Shown: piece after piece, positions 54,868 to 64,000 of the stretch | Position numbering within the stretch: the stretch's first letter is position 1 | How the letters are laid out: each line of letters starts with the position of its first letter | Assembly: GCF_002764115.1 (NCBI RefSeq) | Contig: NZ_CP017940.1 | Coordinates: 1,524,501 to 1,588,500, forward strand | Direction of reading: 5' to 3' | Length of the DNA: 64,000 bases | From: Phyllobacterium zundukense | GTDB lineage: Bacteria > Pseudomonadota > Alphaproteobacteria > Rhizobiales > Rhizobiaceae | Notes under the pieces: model-generated | Database searches by the model: none | What the model saw: the letters and a program-made list of their open reading frames with translations, nothing else | What the model was told of the DNA's origin: nothing | Position numbers and translations under genes: made by a program

Positions 54868-55698
54868 CTACTCGAGTTTCAGGCCCGGCGCAAACAGGCC
54901 GGCGGGCGATAATGTAAAGATCTCGCAACCATTATTGGTGACGCCTACCGTGTGCTCATATTGTGCGGTCAGCGAGCGGTCGCGGGTAACGGCCGTCCAG
55001 CCATCAGCAAGAACCTTCACGTGCGGCCGGCCGAGATTGATCATCGGCTCGATGGTGAAGATCATGCCTTCACGCAGTTCGACGCCTTCGTTCGGCGTGC
55101 CATAGTGCAGAATATTCGGCGCGTCGTGAAAGAGCTGGCCGACACCATGGCCACAGAAATCGCGCACCACCGAGCAGCGCTCCGCTTCCGCATAGGTCTG
55201 GATCGCGGCACCAATGGCGCCTGTCCGGGCGCCGGGGCGCACGGCAGCGATACCGCGCATCAGGCTCTCATGGGTGACTTCCATCAGCCGTTCGGCAGCG
55301 CGCTTGATTTCGCCGACCGGGTACATGCGGCTTGAATCGCCATGCCAGCCATCGAGGATATAGGTCACGTCGACATTCACGATATCGCCCTCACGCAAAG
55401 GCTTGTCATCGGGAATGCCGTGGCAGACCACGTGGTTGATCGAGGTACAGCTCGATTTGGTGTAGCCGCGATAATTCAGGGTTGCGGGCAGGGCGCCGTG
55501 ATCGGCACCGAATTCGAAAACAAATCGGTCGATGGTGTTGGTCGTCACGCCCGGCGCGACGATCGACGCGAGCTCATCGAGACAGCGCGCTGTCAGCTGG
55601 CATGCCTTGCGCATGGCCTCGAACCCTTCCGGGCCGTGAAGCCTGATCTGCCCGGTGTTTTTAAGAGGCGCGCTCTGCGCGTCGAGATAGGTGACCAT
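54868..55698 (-). CDS. map: Methionine aminopeptidase, type I
   Basis: The 276-residue enzyme removes N-terminal Met from new proteins. The five metal-binding residues are represented by Asp in [10 protein letters not shown], Asp in [10 protein letters not shown], His in [14 protein letters not shown], Glu in MIFTIEPMI and a final Glu in [10 protein letters not shown]. Length is typical. sfsA follows upstream on the same strand at 18 bases, giving a sfsA-map-radC group. Confidence 0.96.
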   Translation of the reverse strand: MVTYLDAQSAPLKNTGQIRLHGPEGFEAMRKACQLTARCLDELASIVAPGVTTNTIDRFVFEFGADHGALPATLNYRGYTKSSCTSINHVVCHGIPDDKPLREGDIVNVDVTYILDGWHGDSSRMYPVGEIKRAAERLMEVTHESLMRGIAAVRPGARTGAIGAAIQTYAEAERCSVVRDFCGHGVGQLFHDAPNILHYGTPNEGVELREGMIFTIEPMINLGRPHVKVLADGWTAVTRDRSLTAQYEHTVGVTNNGCEIFTLSPAGLFAPGLKLE

Positions 55699-55716
55699 TG
55701 TGCTGTCCGGTTGGCG

Positions 55717-56418
55717 TCAATCGATAATCGGCATCGTGCTTATCGCAACAATACCTGCAGGCGTGATGTGGCATTTTACTGCGTAAGCTTCAACCCCGCG
55801 CCGCATCGCCCGTTCAAAAGCTAAGGCGTAGACCGGGTCGAGATCACCGCAGATTTTCAAGCAATCACAGTCTCCGCGCTGGATGACGTAGAGCATGACA
55901 CCACGATGGCCATTTTCAACCATGTTGCCAAGCTCGTCCAGATGTTTTGCGCCGCGTGCCGTCGGGGAATCAGGAAATTCGGCCAGTCCGGCCTTGCGCG
56001 AAAAATGAACGTTCTTGACCTCGACATAGGCACTGGGGCGATCCGGGTCACGCAGCAGGATATCGATGCGCGAATTGGCACCGTATTTCTGCTCGCGTTT
56101 CAATTCGGCATAGCCGCTCAGCGATGACAGCAGGCCGGCAAGGATCGCTTCTTCGGCGATGCGGTTGGGCAGCCCGGTATTGATGCCGACCATGGTGCCC
56201 TGCGCCTCGACCATCTGCAATGTATGCGGATATTTGCGCTTGGGACCATCAGAAAGCGACAGCCACACCCTGATGCCGGGATCCGTCAGGCCAAGCATGG
56301 AACCGGTATTGGGAACCGAGCTTGTGATCGCAATGCCATCATCAAGAACGATATCGGCGAGGAATCGCTTGTAGCGCTGAACCAGTCTGCCGGTGACGAG
56401 AGGGGATGTGAAGATCAT
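55717..56418 (-). CDS. sfsA: SfsA, sugar fermentation stimulation protein homolog
   Basis: The 233-residue protein is an SfsA-family member, with start [33 protein letters not shown] and [14 protein letters not shown] [18 protein letters not shown]. SfsA has an OB-fold plus a nuclease-like domain and binds DNA nonspecifically; its role in sugar metabolism is historical and unproven here. It starts the leftward sfsA-map-radC group. Confidence 0.93.
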   Translation of the reverse strand: MIFTSPLVTGRLVQRYKRFLADIVLDDGIAITSSVPNTGSMLGLTDPGIRVWLSLSDGPKRKYPHTLQMVEAQGTMVGINTGLPNRIAEEAILAGLLSSLSGYAELKREQKYGANSRIDILLRDPDRPSAYVEVKNVHFSRKAGLAEFPDSPTARGAKHLDELGNMVENGHRGVMLYVIQRGDCDCLKICGDLDPVYALAFERAMRRGVEAYAVKCHITPAGIVAISTMPIID

Positions 56419-56491
56419 GCGAGCGGTTTAGCCGACCTCTCGCTCCAGAACAATCGATCAGGACGTTGCCGATCGAAGAGACCTTCCGCAC

Positions 56492-56605
56492 ATAAAAAAA
56501 CCTGCCTCTGAAAGGCAGGTTAGTTTGCTCTGGGGTGGGAGAATCGGGCTCGCTTGGAGGTTGAACCGAACCCTACTGCCGCCGATATGAGTCGCGGCAG
56601 TAATT
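56492..56605 (-). ncRNA. Probable structured sRNA with anti-SD motifs (AbcR/alpha-r15-like?)
   Basis: This minus-strand segment folds, in order, as a hairpin ACTGCCGC/GCGGCAGT (8 bp), a second GGGTTCG/CGAGCCC (7 bp, one wobble) whose loop holds ACCTCC, a single-stranded linker with CTCCCACCCC, and a strong terminator AACCTGCC/GGCAGGTT followed by TTTTTTT. Two promoter-like pairs precede it: TGCGAC-N17-CTATCA and TTGTCA-N17-TTATGC. The rest of the 56419-56741 gap shows no gene. The layout resembles AbcR (alpha-r15) RNAs, but homology is unconfirmed and the 5' end is estimated. Confidence 0.6.
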
Positions 56606-56741
56606 TATGATAGGTCAGCTCATGATTCGGGTCGCATAACTTTGTCTAACAGGCGGTGACAAAGCTTGAAAAAACTGGACTGTTCTAATCTACAAGACTG
56701 TCACATTCTATGCGCAGGGACGAAACTCATCAGGAGGAGAC

Positions 56742-56924
56742 ATGATGAAACTCAAGTTTTTCCTACCGTTTGTTGCAGTTGCTGCATTCACTTTGGCAGC
56801 TTGTGACAACAAGCCGGCCGAAGGTACAGCCACGCCGCCAGCGACCACATCTGAGCCTGCGGCCCCCACTCCGGCACCAACGACTCCAGCGCCGGATCCG
56901 GCAAAACCGGCTCCAGCCAACTAG
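56742..56924 (+). CDS. Small Pro/Ala-rich lipoprotein
   Basis: The 60-residue precursor has a lipoprotein signal (KLKFFLPFVAVAAFTLAAC) with the lipobox Leu18-Ala-Ala-Cys21, followed by a short mature part rich in Pro, Ala, Thr and Lys. It is preceded by AGGAGG, and by a promoter-like TTGAAA-N17-TCTACA. Such tiny lipoproteins are common in alphaproteobacteria; no function is known. It is divergent from the sRNA at 56492-56605. Confidence 0.82.
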   Translation: MMKLKFFLPFVAVAAFTLAACDNKPAEGTATPPATTSEPAAPTPAPTTPAPDPAKPAPAN

Positions 56925-57042
56925 GCGAGATCAGCGAAGTATCCAGACGGCCGGCTTGTTCAGAGCTGGCCGTTTTCTTTGCAGCCGCGCGTGAAGCGTG
57001 GGAGCTTTTTATTATAAGCTTTTGATTTTCCGGGAAGAAACC

Positions 57043-57117
57043 TGGTACGCCCAAGGGGAATCGAACCCCTGTTTGCGCCGTGAAAGGGCGCCGTCCTAAC
57101 CGCTAGACGATGGGCGC
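57043..57117 (-). tRNA. tRNA-Glu (anticodon UUC)
   Basis: On the minus strand GCGCCCA pairs with TGGGCGT (one G-U pair), the anticodon stem GCGCC/GGCGC encloses CTTTCAC (anticodon TTC), and the T-arm is AGGGGTTCGATTCCCCT. CCA is encoded. It stands alone between the small lipoprotein and the M15-like gene. Confidence 0.97.
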
Positions 57118-57262
57118 CGCTCGGTTAAGCGGCTTATAGTGAAACAGTTTTTGCGCCGCAACCCCATAAAGCATTCTTTTTTTGAAAAAATGAAATTTGT
57201 TCGATTTCCAACCCGACGGATGAGGCACACCGGCGGTTCCGGGTCCTGTTTCGTTGACCGGC

Positions 57263-58594
57263 TCAGGCTCTTCCGCGTGAGCAGCGCCAGTTCCAGTCAC
57301 GCCGTGGGCCGATATCGACATGCACCGATTCGGTGTGACAATAAGTGCCAACACCGCCACGACCCGGCATGGAGCGGGCAAAATTGGCGAGTTCCCACTT
57401 GGAAACCCCAGGAATCTGGATATCTGCCGCAGCACAGGACATGTGCAGAGAAGCCTTGGCGCCATTGACCAGGCGATTGTAGGGCGGACTGCGATAACCG
57501 GACGTTACAATCACCGCCTTTCCGTAGCGGCGCTCAAGGGTCTTGAGAATACCGACGAGCTGCGGCTTGAGGCAAGCTACCTGGACGCTTTCGCGCTGTA
57601 CCTTGAGGCCGTTCGGCGCAAGGCGCGCAAGACCGGCAGCCGAAGCCAGAATTACCGGAGCAGCGGCTGCTTCGACGTCATCATCATCATAGAGGCTGTC
57701 GCGCTGCATGATCTGGATGCCGGCATTCGGCCGTACGCCGGGCAGCGACGACAAATGTTCGGTTTTACCGGCAAATGATTCGGCAGAGGGGAGCGCCGAG
57801 GCAGTCTGGACCGATGCTTCGACAGCTCGCAGCTTCGGTTGCGATTTCGGCGCGATGATTGCGATCTGGCGGTTGGCCGCGGATTTCGTCTGATTGTTGG
57901 AGAAGAGCCTGAGAAGAAGCCCGTTGTCCTTGCTTGGAGCCGCAGTGGCTGGCTTTTTCTCGGGCGCTGCAGCTTGTTCAGCGTTGGCGGCTTCTGCTTT
58001 GGCATCAATGCCCTTTGCTTCCGCTGCGGGCTTTTGTGCCTCTTGGTCTTGTGTCGGCTGTGGGGCCGGCTCCACCTTTGTCGAGCTTCCGAACAGCGAT
58101 GTCTTTACAGGCTGCTCGGCGCTGGCTGTTGCTGCGCTGGCAACCTGCTGGGTTTCTTCTGCTTTGGCGGGCGTGCTCGAGCCGAACAGGGATGTCTTGA
58201 CGGGCGGCTTCACCTCGGCGGGAGCGGGTGTCGCAGCCGCTTGCTGGGTGTCCGTTGCTGACGGTGTCGTTGCGGCACCTGCTTGCGCTGTCTTGCTGTC
58301 GGCGGGCTTGGTCGCTGCCTGATTTATCGCCTGCAGGGCATTCGTTTCAGTACTGCCGGCCAGCGCCAGCGCTTCGGGACTAACCGTTTGGCTTCCGCCG
58401 GAGGGCAGTGAAGAATCGGCTGCGTGCTTTACATCGCCGGTTGCGGCGTTTTCTGAGGCGGCGGTCAGGGCGGATGTGACGTTAGGGCTTGATCCAGTCG
58501 CGGTGCACGAAGTTGCAGCGATGCCGGCAAGCACAATAACGCACGCTACCGTACTCGCCCGAAGGGCTGAAACTGAAGCTAGCAGTATGTTCAA
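57263..58594 (-). CDS. M15-type (YcbK-like) peptidoglycan peptidase lipoprotein
   Basis: The 443-residue protein starts at a TTG at 58594 with GGGGGA upstream. Its N-terminus is a signal with a lipobox-like ATSC; a long Ala/Pro/Gln/Lys-rich region follows (residues about 35-290). The C-terminal 125 residues are an M15/YcbK domain with SGYRSPPYNRLVNGAKASLH, the zinc His-Asp pair in SLHMSCAAADIQIP, and CHTESVHVDIG. Such enzymes cut peptide cross-links. The repetitive middle contains internally repeated segments (VKTSLFGSS appears twice), suggesting recent duplication. Confidence 0.85.
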   Translation of the reverse strand: MNILLASVSALRASTVACVIVLAGIAATSCTATGSSPNVTSALTAASENAATGDVKHAADSSLPSGGSQTVSPEALALAGSTETNALQAINQAATKPADSKTAQAGAATTPSATDTQQAAATPAPAEVKPPVKTSLFGSSTPAKAEETQQVASAATASAEQPVKTSLFGSSTKVEPAPQPTQDQEAQKPAAEAKGIDAKAEAANAEQAAAPEKKPATAAPSKDNGLLLRLFSNNQTKSAANRQIAIIAPKSQPKLRAVEASVQTASALPSAESFAGKTEHLSSLPGVRPNAGIQIMQRDSLYDDDDVEAAAAPVILASAAGLARLAPNGLKVQRESVQVACLKPQLVGILKTLERRYGKAVIVTSGYRSPPYNRLVNGAKASLHMSCAAADIQIPGVSKWELANFARSMPGRGGVGTYCHTESVHVDIGPRRDWNWRCSRGRA

Positions 58595-58845
58595 CGATTC
58601 CCCCGTCTCGTCTTTTCCGGGCCCTGTAAACGTTCAGTCCGGTCCGCTTTTGAAAGAGCAGAAAGCTCGCGAAGTTCTATTGAAGTGCAAATAACACCGG
58701 CAGAGAGTCGCCAGAGTTAATGAACTTTCGTCGGCTGCACAAGACGTCAAGTATAGGTAGAATGAGGCAAAAACGTGATTGGCCACTTTCTTGCCATTGT
58801 CGTTAAATCTTCTTTGCGGCTATCCACAGCATCTAACGGCTATTT

Positions 58846-60666
58846 TCATACACGTATGCGGACATAGGTTCCCGGCGCTTCAGCGAGAATCTCGATGTTG
58901 TTTTCGCCTGGTTGGCGCGCAGGAACGCGTGCCTTGTCCTGCGATTCAATCCATTTTTGCCAATGATTCCACCAGGAACCCGGATGCTCTGTCGTCTTCG
59001 CCAGCCACTCGTCGAATGCGCCGATCGGGGAGCCGCCTGTCCAGTACTGGTACTTGTTCTTGGCCGGCGGATTGACAACGCCGGCGATGTGACCGGAGCC
59101 GGCCAGCACGTAAGTAACATTGCCGCCAAAATACTGGCAGCCGGTAAAGACTGAAAGCGCAGGAGCGATATGATCTTCCTTGGCGGCAAGGTTGAAGATC
59201 GGAATCTTGACGTCAGCAAGCGACAGGTTCTCGCCGGCGAGCTTCATCATCCCGCGCACCAGATTGTTGTCGAGGTAGCAGTTGCGCAGATAGTAGGAAT
59301 GATTGGCCGCACTCATGCGCGTAGCGTCGGCATTCCAGTAAAGAAGGTCGAAGGGCACGGGTTCGCGGCCGCGCATATAGTTGTTGACGACGTATGGCCA
59401 GATGAGGTCGCCGGAGCGCAGCATGTTGAAGGCCGTGGCCATGCGCGTGCCGTCAAGATAGCCTTCTGCGGACATCGCGCTTTCCAGCGCCCTGATCTGA
59501 TCCTCATCGACGAAGACTTTCAGGTCGCCAGCATGGGTGAAGTCCACCTGCGTGGTGAATAGCGTGGCACTCTTGATGCGGTCTTCGCCCTCCCTGGCGA
59601 ACAGCGCGAGCGCTGCGCTCAGGAGCGTTCCGCCCACACAATAGCCGATAGCGTTTACAGCTCTTTCGCCGGTGGCTTTTTCAATAGTATCAAGACCGAA
59701 GCGCAGGCCCTCGTTGATATAGGACGTCCAGTCCTTCAACGCGTGGCGCTCATCGGGATTGACCCAAGAGATGACAAAGACCGTATGGCCCTGATCGATC
59801 GCCCATTTGATGAAGGATTTTTCCGGGTTGAGGTCGAGAATGTAAAACTTGTTGATCCATGGCGGGCAGATCAGGAGAGGGCGCTTCAACACGTCCTTGA
59901 TTGTCGGCTCGTACTGGATAATTTCCGCAACATCGCTGCGGGCGATCACCTTGCCGGGGGTCGTCGCCACATTCTCGCCGAGCGCAAACTTGGTCAGGTC
60001 GGACTGGCGCAGGCGCAAATCACCACCGCCGGCGACAATGTCTTCCGCCAGCATCTTCATGCCGCGGACCAGATTCTCGCCATTGCTGGCGACAGTTTCC
60101 TTATAAAGTTCCGGATTGGTCAGCAGGAAATTGCTTGGCGATGCCGCCGTGGTGATCTGTTTGACGTAGAACGCAGCCTTGTGCCGCGTGTGCTCGTCAA
60201 GGCCTTCTGTATTTTCGACGAGTTCGCCGGCCCAGCGTGCCGTCACCAGATAGGCCTGTTTGAGAAAGTCGAAGAAAGCGTTCTTGCCCCAATCCTCGTC
60301 GGTGAAGCGTTTGTCGCCTTTTTCCGGGAGTACCACGTCCTCGACATCTTCGCCGCTCATGCGGCGGACGGAATTGGACCAGATGGCCATATAGCTGGAG
60401 AAAAGTTTCGTTTGGGCGTCGAGCGCACGTGCAGGTTCGGACAGCCAGTATTCGGAGACCTTGGAGAGCGTCTTCACCACGTCGGTTACTGGATCGGCAA
60501 GCGTATCGCGCTTCAGGCCCTTTTCGCGCGGCTCGACCCAGGCGGATGCTGCCTTGCCCGCCTGCTCGATCATGTGGGCGACATTGCGCGCAAAGGCCTC
60601 CGGATCCTTGACAACATAATTATCAAGGTTTGGGGTTTTGCCGCCTTTACCGCCCTGATTATCCAT
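58846..60666 (-). CDS. phaC: Class I poly(3-hydroxyalkanoate) polymerase
   Basis: PhaC polymerises hydroxyacyl-CoA into storage granules. The 606-residue class I enzyme has the lipase-like box AIGYCVGGTLL near residue 343 (active-site Cys), the conserved FVISWVNPD segment, the PINKFYIL-like PPWINKFYILDLNPE motif, and the catalytic His in LAGSGHIAGVVNPP. Length is normal. No phaE or phaR gene is adjacent, as expected for class I. It is divergent from the small lipoprotein at 60786. Confidence 0.96.
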   Translation of the reverse strand: MDNQGGKGGKTPNLDNYVVKDPEAFARNVAHMIEQAGKAASAWVEPREKGLKRDTLADPVTDVVKTLSKVSEYWLSEPARALDAQTKLFSSYMAIWSNSVRRMSGEDVEDVVLPEKGDKRFTDEDWGKNAFFDFLKQAYLVTARWAGELVENTEGLDEHTRHKAAFYVKQITTAASPSNFLLTNPELYKETVASNGENLVRGMKMLAEDIVAGGGDLRLRQSDLTKFALGENVATTPGKVIARSDVAEIIQYEPTIKDVLKRPLLICPPWINKFYILDLNPEKSFIKWAIDQGHTVFVISWVNPDERHALKDWTSYINEGLRFGLDTIEKATGERAVNAIGYCVGGTLLSAALALFAREGEDRIKSATLFTTQVDFTHAGDLKVFVDEDQIRALESAMSAEGYLDGTRMATAFNMLRSGDLIWPYVVNNYMRGREPVPFDLLYWNADATRMSAANHSYYLRNCYLDNNLVRGMMKLAGENLSLADVKIPIFNLAAKEDHIAPALSVFTGCQYFGGNVTYVLAGSGHIAGVVNPPAKNKYQYWTGGSPIGAFDEWLAKTTEHPGSWWNHWQKWIESQDKARVPARQPGENNIEILAEAPGTYVRIRV

Positions 60667-60696
60667 ATAGTCGCTTCCTCCCGTCGATGCGCAATA

Positions 60697-60725
60697 TTGA
60701 CATCATATCATAAATTGGTGCTATC
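60697..60725 (+). promoter_or_regulatory. Sigma-70-type promoter for the small lipoprotein gene
   Basis: TTGACA at 60697-60702 and GCTATC at 60720-60725 are separated by exactly 17 bases and lie 60 bases before the ATG at 60786. This closely matches the alphaproteobacterial consensus CTTGAC-N17-CTATAT. Confidence 0.6.
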
Positions 60726-60785
60726 CCTCTAACGTGCAATTCTTATCACCATGATGAATATCGTTTTTTGCAGTCAGGACACACA

Positions 60786-61127
60786 ATGAACTTTCCGGTC
60801 AAAATCATCATGCGCTTGTGGGTTGGCGCCGTTCTGATTGCTGGTTTGAGCGCTTGCGCCAATACAAGCCCGACACCCATGGCGAATTCGCCGTTGACCG
60901 GACCGGTAAACACCGGGACCTATCCGCACTTCACGCCCGACCCAAAGGGCGAGACCACGCAGTTCACGCCTGAAGAGAAGGAAGCTCTGCGGGCGCGGAC
61001 CACAGCGGCGAAGAACAGCCAGGTCGGGCCGTCGTCTGATCCCGCCGTTGCGGCCCGTCGTCAGGCAGAGATGCAATTGCTGAAGAAGCAACAGGAAGAC
61101 GATCTGAAGGCGATCGAGGGCAGGTAA
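60786..61127 (+). CDS. Small lipoprotein with charged helical tail
   Basis: The 113 residues start MNFPVKIIMRLWVGAVLIAG with the lipobox LSAC (Cys24), followed by a Pro/Thr-rich linker and a charged helical C-terminus (MQLLKKQQEDDLKAIEGR). It matches small rhizobial lipoproteins of unknown function. The ATG at 60786 gives the proper signal peptide; a TTG upstream is not needed. It is probably cell-envelope associated. Confidence 0.8.
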   Translation: MNFPVKIIMRLWVGAVLIAGLSACANTSPTPMANSPLTGPVNTGTYPHFTPDPKGETTQFTPEEKEALRARTTAAKNSQVGPSSDPAVAARRQAEMQLLKKQQEDDLKAIEGR

Positions 61128-61336
61128 TCTGACTTGCCACTGCCCAGTTCCATCGCCCCAAATTGAACTCTTCGAAATGCGCATAGGTGCTGCTCTGCAG
61201 CACACCACCGCTACACGCTTTTCTTTTCAGGCACTTTACGCCAGACAAAACAGCATTTAGAAGTCCGCTCGCCGGAAACGATCCGGTCGTTAAACACCAC
61301 CCGCAATCGTTGGCGGGACTGGATAGGAGCAAATAT

Positions 61337-63325
61337 ATGTCACAGACAGTTGCAAAAACTGTGTCCATGCAATTCCCCGATGGCTCGAAGCGCGAATACG
61401 ATGCTGCCATGACCGGTGCGGAACTTGCCGATTCCATTTCCAAATCACTTGCCAAAAAAGCCGTCGCCTATGCGGTCGATGGTGTTGTGCGTGATTTGTC
61501 CGACCCGCTGCAAGATTCGGGTAAGATCGAGATCCTGACCCGCGAAGATCCGCGCGCGCTGGAATTGATCCGGCACGACTGCGCTCACGTTCTTGCCGAA
61601 GCGGTACAGGAACTGTTTCCCGGGACCCAGGTCACCATCGGTCCAGTGATCGAGAATGGCTTTTATTACGATTTCGCCAAGAACGAGCCTTTCACGCCCG
61701 ACGACCTGCCGGTGATCGAGAAGAAGATGCGGGAAATCATTGCCCGCAACAAACCGTTCACCAAGGAAATCTGGTCACGCGAAAAGGCGCGTAAAATCTT
61801 TGCGGAGAAGGGCGAGACCTACAAGGTTGAGCTCGTGAACGCCATTCCCGAAGGCCAGGATCTGAAGATCTACGCGCAGGGCGATTGGTACGATCTGTGC
61901 CGCGGTCCGCATATGGCGTCGACGGGCCAGATCGGCAGTTCCTTCAAGTTGATGAAGGTTGCCGGTGCCTATTGGCGCGGTGACAGCAACAATCCCATGC
62001 TCAGCCGAATCTATGGAACGGCATTCACCAACGACGCAGATCTGCAGTCCTATCTGCACATGCTGGAGGAAGCGGAAAAGCGCGACCATCGCCGTCTTGG
62101 CCGGGAAATGGACCTGTTCCACTTCCAGGAAGAGGGACCGGGCGTTGTTTTCTGGCATCCAAAAGGCTGGCGGATGTTCCAGAGTCTTGTCAGCTATATG
62201 CGGCGCAGGCTGGACAGCCACGGCTATAGCGAAGTCAACGCACCGCAGGTGCTCGACAAGTCGCTATGGGAGACGTCGGGCCACTGGGGCTGGTACCGGG
62301 ACAATATGTTCAAGGTTACGGTTGCCGGTGACGAAACCGATGATGAGCGCGTTTTCGCATTGAAGCCAATGAACTGCCCCGGCCATGTGCAGATCTTCAA
62401 GCATGGGTTGAAGTCCTATCGCGATCTGCCGGTAAAGCTTGCGGAATTCGGCAATGTCCATCGCTACGAGCCATCGGGCGCGCTGCATGGCCTGATGCGC
62501 GTGCGCGGCTTCACGCAGGATGATGCGCATATTTTCTGCACCGACGAGCAGATGGAAGCGGAATGTCTGCGCATCAATGATCTGATCCTGACGACCTATG
62601 CCGATTTCGGTTTCCAAGGCATCACGGTGAAGCTATCGACGCGCCCGGACAAACGCGTTGGTTCGGACGAGTTGTGGGATCGCGCCGAAGAGGTCATGAG
62701 CAAGGTGCTCAAGACCATCGAGGAGCAGTCAGGCGGCACAATCAAGACGGCGATCAATCCAGGCGAGGGTGCCTTCTATGGTCCCAAGTTCGAATATGTG
62801 CTGCGCGATGCCATCGGTCGTGACTGGCAATGCGGTACGACGCAGGTCGATTTTAATCTGCCGGAGCGGTTTGGTGCCTTCTACATCGACTCGACCTCGG
62901 AGAAGAAGCAGCCGGTGATGATCCATCGCGCCATCTGCGGTTCGATGGAACGCTTCCTCGGCATTCTTATCGAGAACTACGCCGGACACATGCCGCTGTG
63001 GTTTGCGCCGGTCCAGGTGGTCGTCGCCACGATCACGTCCGAGGCCGATGAATACGGCAAGCAAGTGGCCAAGGAGCTGAAAGCGGCCGGTCTTCAGGTT
63101 ATCACCGACTTCCGCAACGAGAAGATCAACTACAAGGTGCGTGAGCATTCGCTGCAGAAGGTGCCGGTCATTCTCGTTTGCGGCATGCGTGAGGCCGAGG
63201 AGCGTTCGGTCAACATGCGGCGCCTTGGTTCGCAGAACCAGACGTCGCTGAACCTGGATGATGCAATCCGTCAGCTTGCAGACGAAGCAACGCCGCCCGA
63301 TCTGCTGCGCGTCGCGGCGGAGTAA
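61337..63325 (+). CDS. thrS: Threonyl-tRNA synthetase
   Basis: This 662-residue class II synthetase has the N-terminal TGS domain ([20 protein letters not shown]), the editing domain with [20 protein letters not shown], and the catalytic core ([50 protein letters not shown]). The ATG at 61337 follows GGATAGGAG. The 208 bases upstream hold a 7-bp hairpin at 61187-61203 but no T-box, as expected in alphaproteobacteria. A perfect inverted repeat lies just past the stop. Confidence 0.97.
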   Translation: MSQTVAKTVSMQFPDGSKREYDAAMTGAELADSISKSLAKKAVAYAVDGVVRDLSDPLQDSGKIEILTREDPRALELIRHDCAHVLAEAVQELFPGTQVTIGPVIENGFYYDFAKNEPFTPDDLPVIEKKMREIIARNKPFTKEIWSREKARKIFAEKGETYKVELVNAIPEGQDLKIYAQGDWYDLCRGPHMASTGQIGSSFKLMKVAGAYWRGDSNNPMLSRIYGTAFTNDADLQSYLHMLEEAEKRDHRRLGREMDLFHFQEEGPGVVFWHPKGWRMFQSLVSYMRRRLDSHGYSEVNAPQVLDKSLWETSGHWGWYRDNMFKVTVAGDETDDERVFALKPMNCPGHVQIFKHGLKSYRDLPVKLAEFGNVHRYEPSGALHGLMRVRGFTQDDAHIFCTDEQMEAECLRINDLILTTYADFGFQGITVKLSTRPDKRVGSDELWDRAEEVMSKVLKTIEEQSGGTIKTAINPGEGAFYGPKFEYVLRDAIGRDWQCGTTQVDFNLPERFGAFYIDSTSEKKQPVMIHRAICGSMERFLGILIENYAGHMPLWFAPVQVVVATITSEADEYGKQVAKELKAAGLQVITDFRNEKINYKVREHSLQKVPVILVCGMREAEERSVNMRRLGSQNQTSLNLDDAIRQLADEATPPDLLRVAAE

Positions 63326-63332
63326 TCCGGAA

Positions 63333-63368
63333 ATATGACAGCGTGGTGGCTTCATCACGCTGTCATAT
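63333..63368 (+). repeat. Perfect 13-bp inverted repeat after thrS
   Basis: ATATGACAGCGTG at 63333-63345 is exactly complementary to CACGCTGTCATAT at 63356-63368 around a 10-base loop. It sits eight bases after the thrS stop. No T-run follows, so it may stabilise the mRNA end, act as a bidirectional terminator with a weak tail, or be an operator. Confidence 0.55.
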
Positions 63369-63414
63369 GGATGCGAGAAAATCCAAGCCACTTTAATTTT
63401 AGCCGGGGTCCCGC

Positions 63415-64000
63415 GTGCAGTTTCCAGAGCTCTCCTATGCCAATGACACGCAGACACGTCTGACCCAATGGCTCATCCGCTCCATCGAAGGCCTGTCCGG
63501 TCGCAACTATTATGCTCAGCTATACAATACCTGGCGGAACGACATCGTCCCTGCGGGTATCGATGTGTTCTGCCGCATGATGGATCTGATCAACGTTCGT
63601 CTCGATATTGTGGATCAATGGCCGCCACGGGAATTGCCGGACACACCCTTGGTCATCATCGCCAACCACCCCTTTGGCATTGGCGACGGCATCGCGTCCC
63701 TGGCATTGGCCGAACAGCTCGGCCGTCCGTTCCGGGTGCTGATCAATAACGATCTCCTGAAAGTCCCGGAGATTCGCCCGTATGCGCTTCCCGTTTGTTT
63801 CGACGAGACGAAGGAAGCGATGGCGATGAACATGGCGACACGCCACGAGGCCGTACGGCTGCTTAAGGAGGGGGTGACCATCGTCGTCTTTCCGGCGGGC
63901 GGTGTAGCGACGGCGCCGAAGGGTTTTGGCCGTGCCGAGGATTTGCCATGGAAAATCTTTCCGGCAAAGCTTGTACAGCAGGCGAAAGCGTCGGTCATTC
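63415..64000 (+). CDS. Lysophospholipid acyltransferase-family protein, N-terminal part
   Basis: The frame from the GTG at 63415 (MQFPELSYANDTQTRLTQWL) runs past the right edge after 195 codons. It is a PlsC/LPLAT-type acyltransferase: the catalytic His motif is in IIANHPFGIGDGIASL (His with an Asp five residues on, a known variant of HX4D), and the second conserved block is VVFPAGGVATAPKGFG. It probably acylates a glycerolipid or an ornithine-lipid-type precursor at the inner membrane; the exact acceptor cannot be said from this part. Confidence 0.8.
   Translation, partial: MQFPELSYANDTQTRLTQWLIRSIEGLSGRNYYAQLYNTWRNDIVPAGIDVFCRMMDLINVRLDIVDQWPPRELPDTPLVIIANHPFGIGDGIASLALAEQLGRPFRVLINNDLLKVPEIRPYALPVCFDETKEAMAMNMATRHEAVRLLKEGVTIVVFPAGGVATAPKGFGRAEDLPWKIFPAKLVQQAKASVI

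Noticed and set aside
61128..61336. Possible T-box or attenuator upstream of thrS
   Set aside because: Only a short 7-bp hairpin (61187-61203) is visible; no specifier stem or T-box sequence, and T-boxes are not expected in alphaproteobacteria.
1..64000. CRISPR array, insertion sequence, integrase or prophage
   Set aside because: No spaced direct-repeat array, transposase, recombinase or phage structural gene was found by reading both strands.

Overview
The window is chromosomal DNA of a Hyphomicrobiales (Rhizobiales) alphaproteobacterium, most likely Phyllobacteriaceae or Brucellaceae (Phyllobacterium or Brucella/Ochrobactrum type). The basis is gene order (erpA/dgt/argS/SPOR/nagZ/scpAB/tatABC/serS/surE/pcm/nlpD-like, then yajC/secDF), an Omp2-type porin, a class C beta-lactamase with a divergent ampR, a class I PHA synthase, and small-RNA structures typical of this order. 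No phage, insertion sequence, integrase, rRNA or CRISPR array was found.

Region 1 (1-27.4 kb) is conserved housekeeping DNA: a partial xthA and erpA, dgt, argS, a large SPOR-domain envelope protein, nagZ, condensin partners scpA/scpB, the Tat translocase, serS, surE, pcm and a catalytically degenerate LytM factor. yajC, a fused secDF, an Mth938-like protein, a squalene-synthase-like protein, trmFO and an aldo/keto reductase follow. Two small toxin-antitoxin-like pairs sit between core genes: DUF4160/DUF2442 (the first frameshifted) and HicA/HicB. At 25.0-25.3 kb a DUF1127 gene is followed on the minus strand by three hairpins that each show CCUCCUCCC in the loop, an alphaproteobacterial anti-Shine-Dalgarno sRNA design. 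Two related 18-bp operator-like sites lie upstream.

Region 2 (27.4-50.2 kb) begins at the 3' end of tRNA-Leu(UAG) and is accessory. It holds a LacI-type regulator divergent from an operon for inositol-type cyclitol uptake and catabolism: a FrcBCA-like ABC transporter, IolH, a Gfo/Idh/MocA dehydrogenase, two TIM-barrel isomerases/dehydratases (one IolE-like), a kinase-aldolase IolC, IolD and a truncated IolB. Next come a methyltransferase, a porin, a frameshifted ampR beside an intact ampC, a decayed LysM/endopeptidase gene and an RND efflux pump. A 14-base near copy of the tRNA-Leu 3' end lies just before tig, so the segment may be an old island in tRNA-Leu.

Region 3 (50.3-64 kb) returns to core genes: tig, a GNAT acetyltransferase, a BKACE-type enzyme with an AraC/GyrI regulator nearby, radC, map, sfsA, a probable structured sRNA, a small lipoprotein, tRNA-Glu(UUC), an M15-like peptidase, phaC, another small lipoprotein, thrS and a partial acyltransferase.

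Several genes (DUF4160, ampR, LysM/endopeptidase) carry frameshifts. Single-base ones may be assembly errors; the multiply shifted endopeptidase and the truncated iolB look like real decay.
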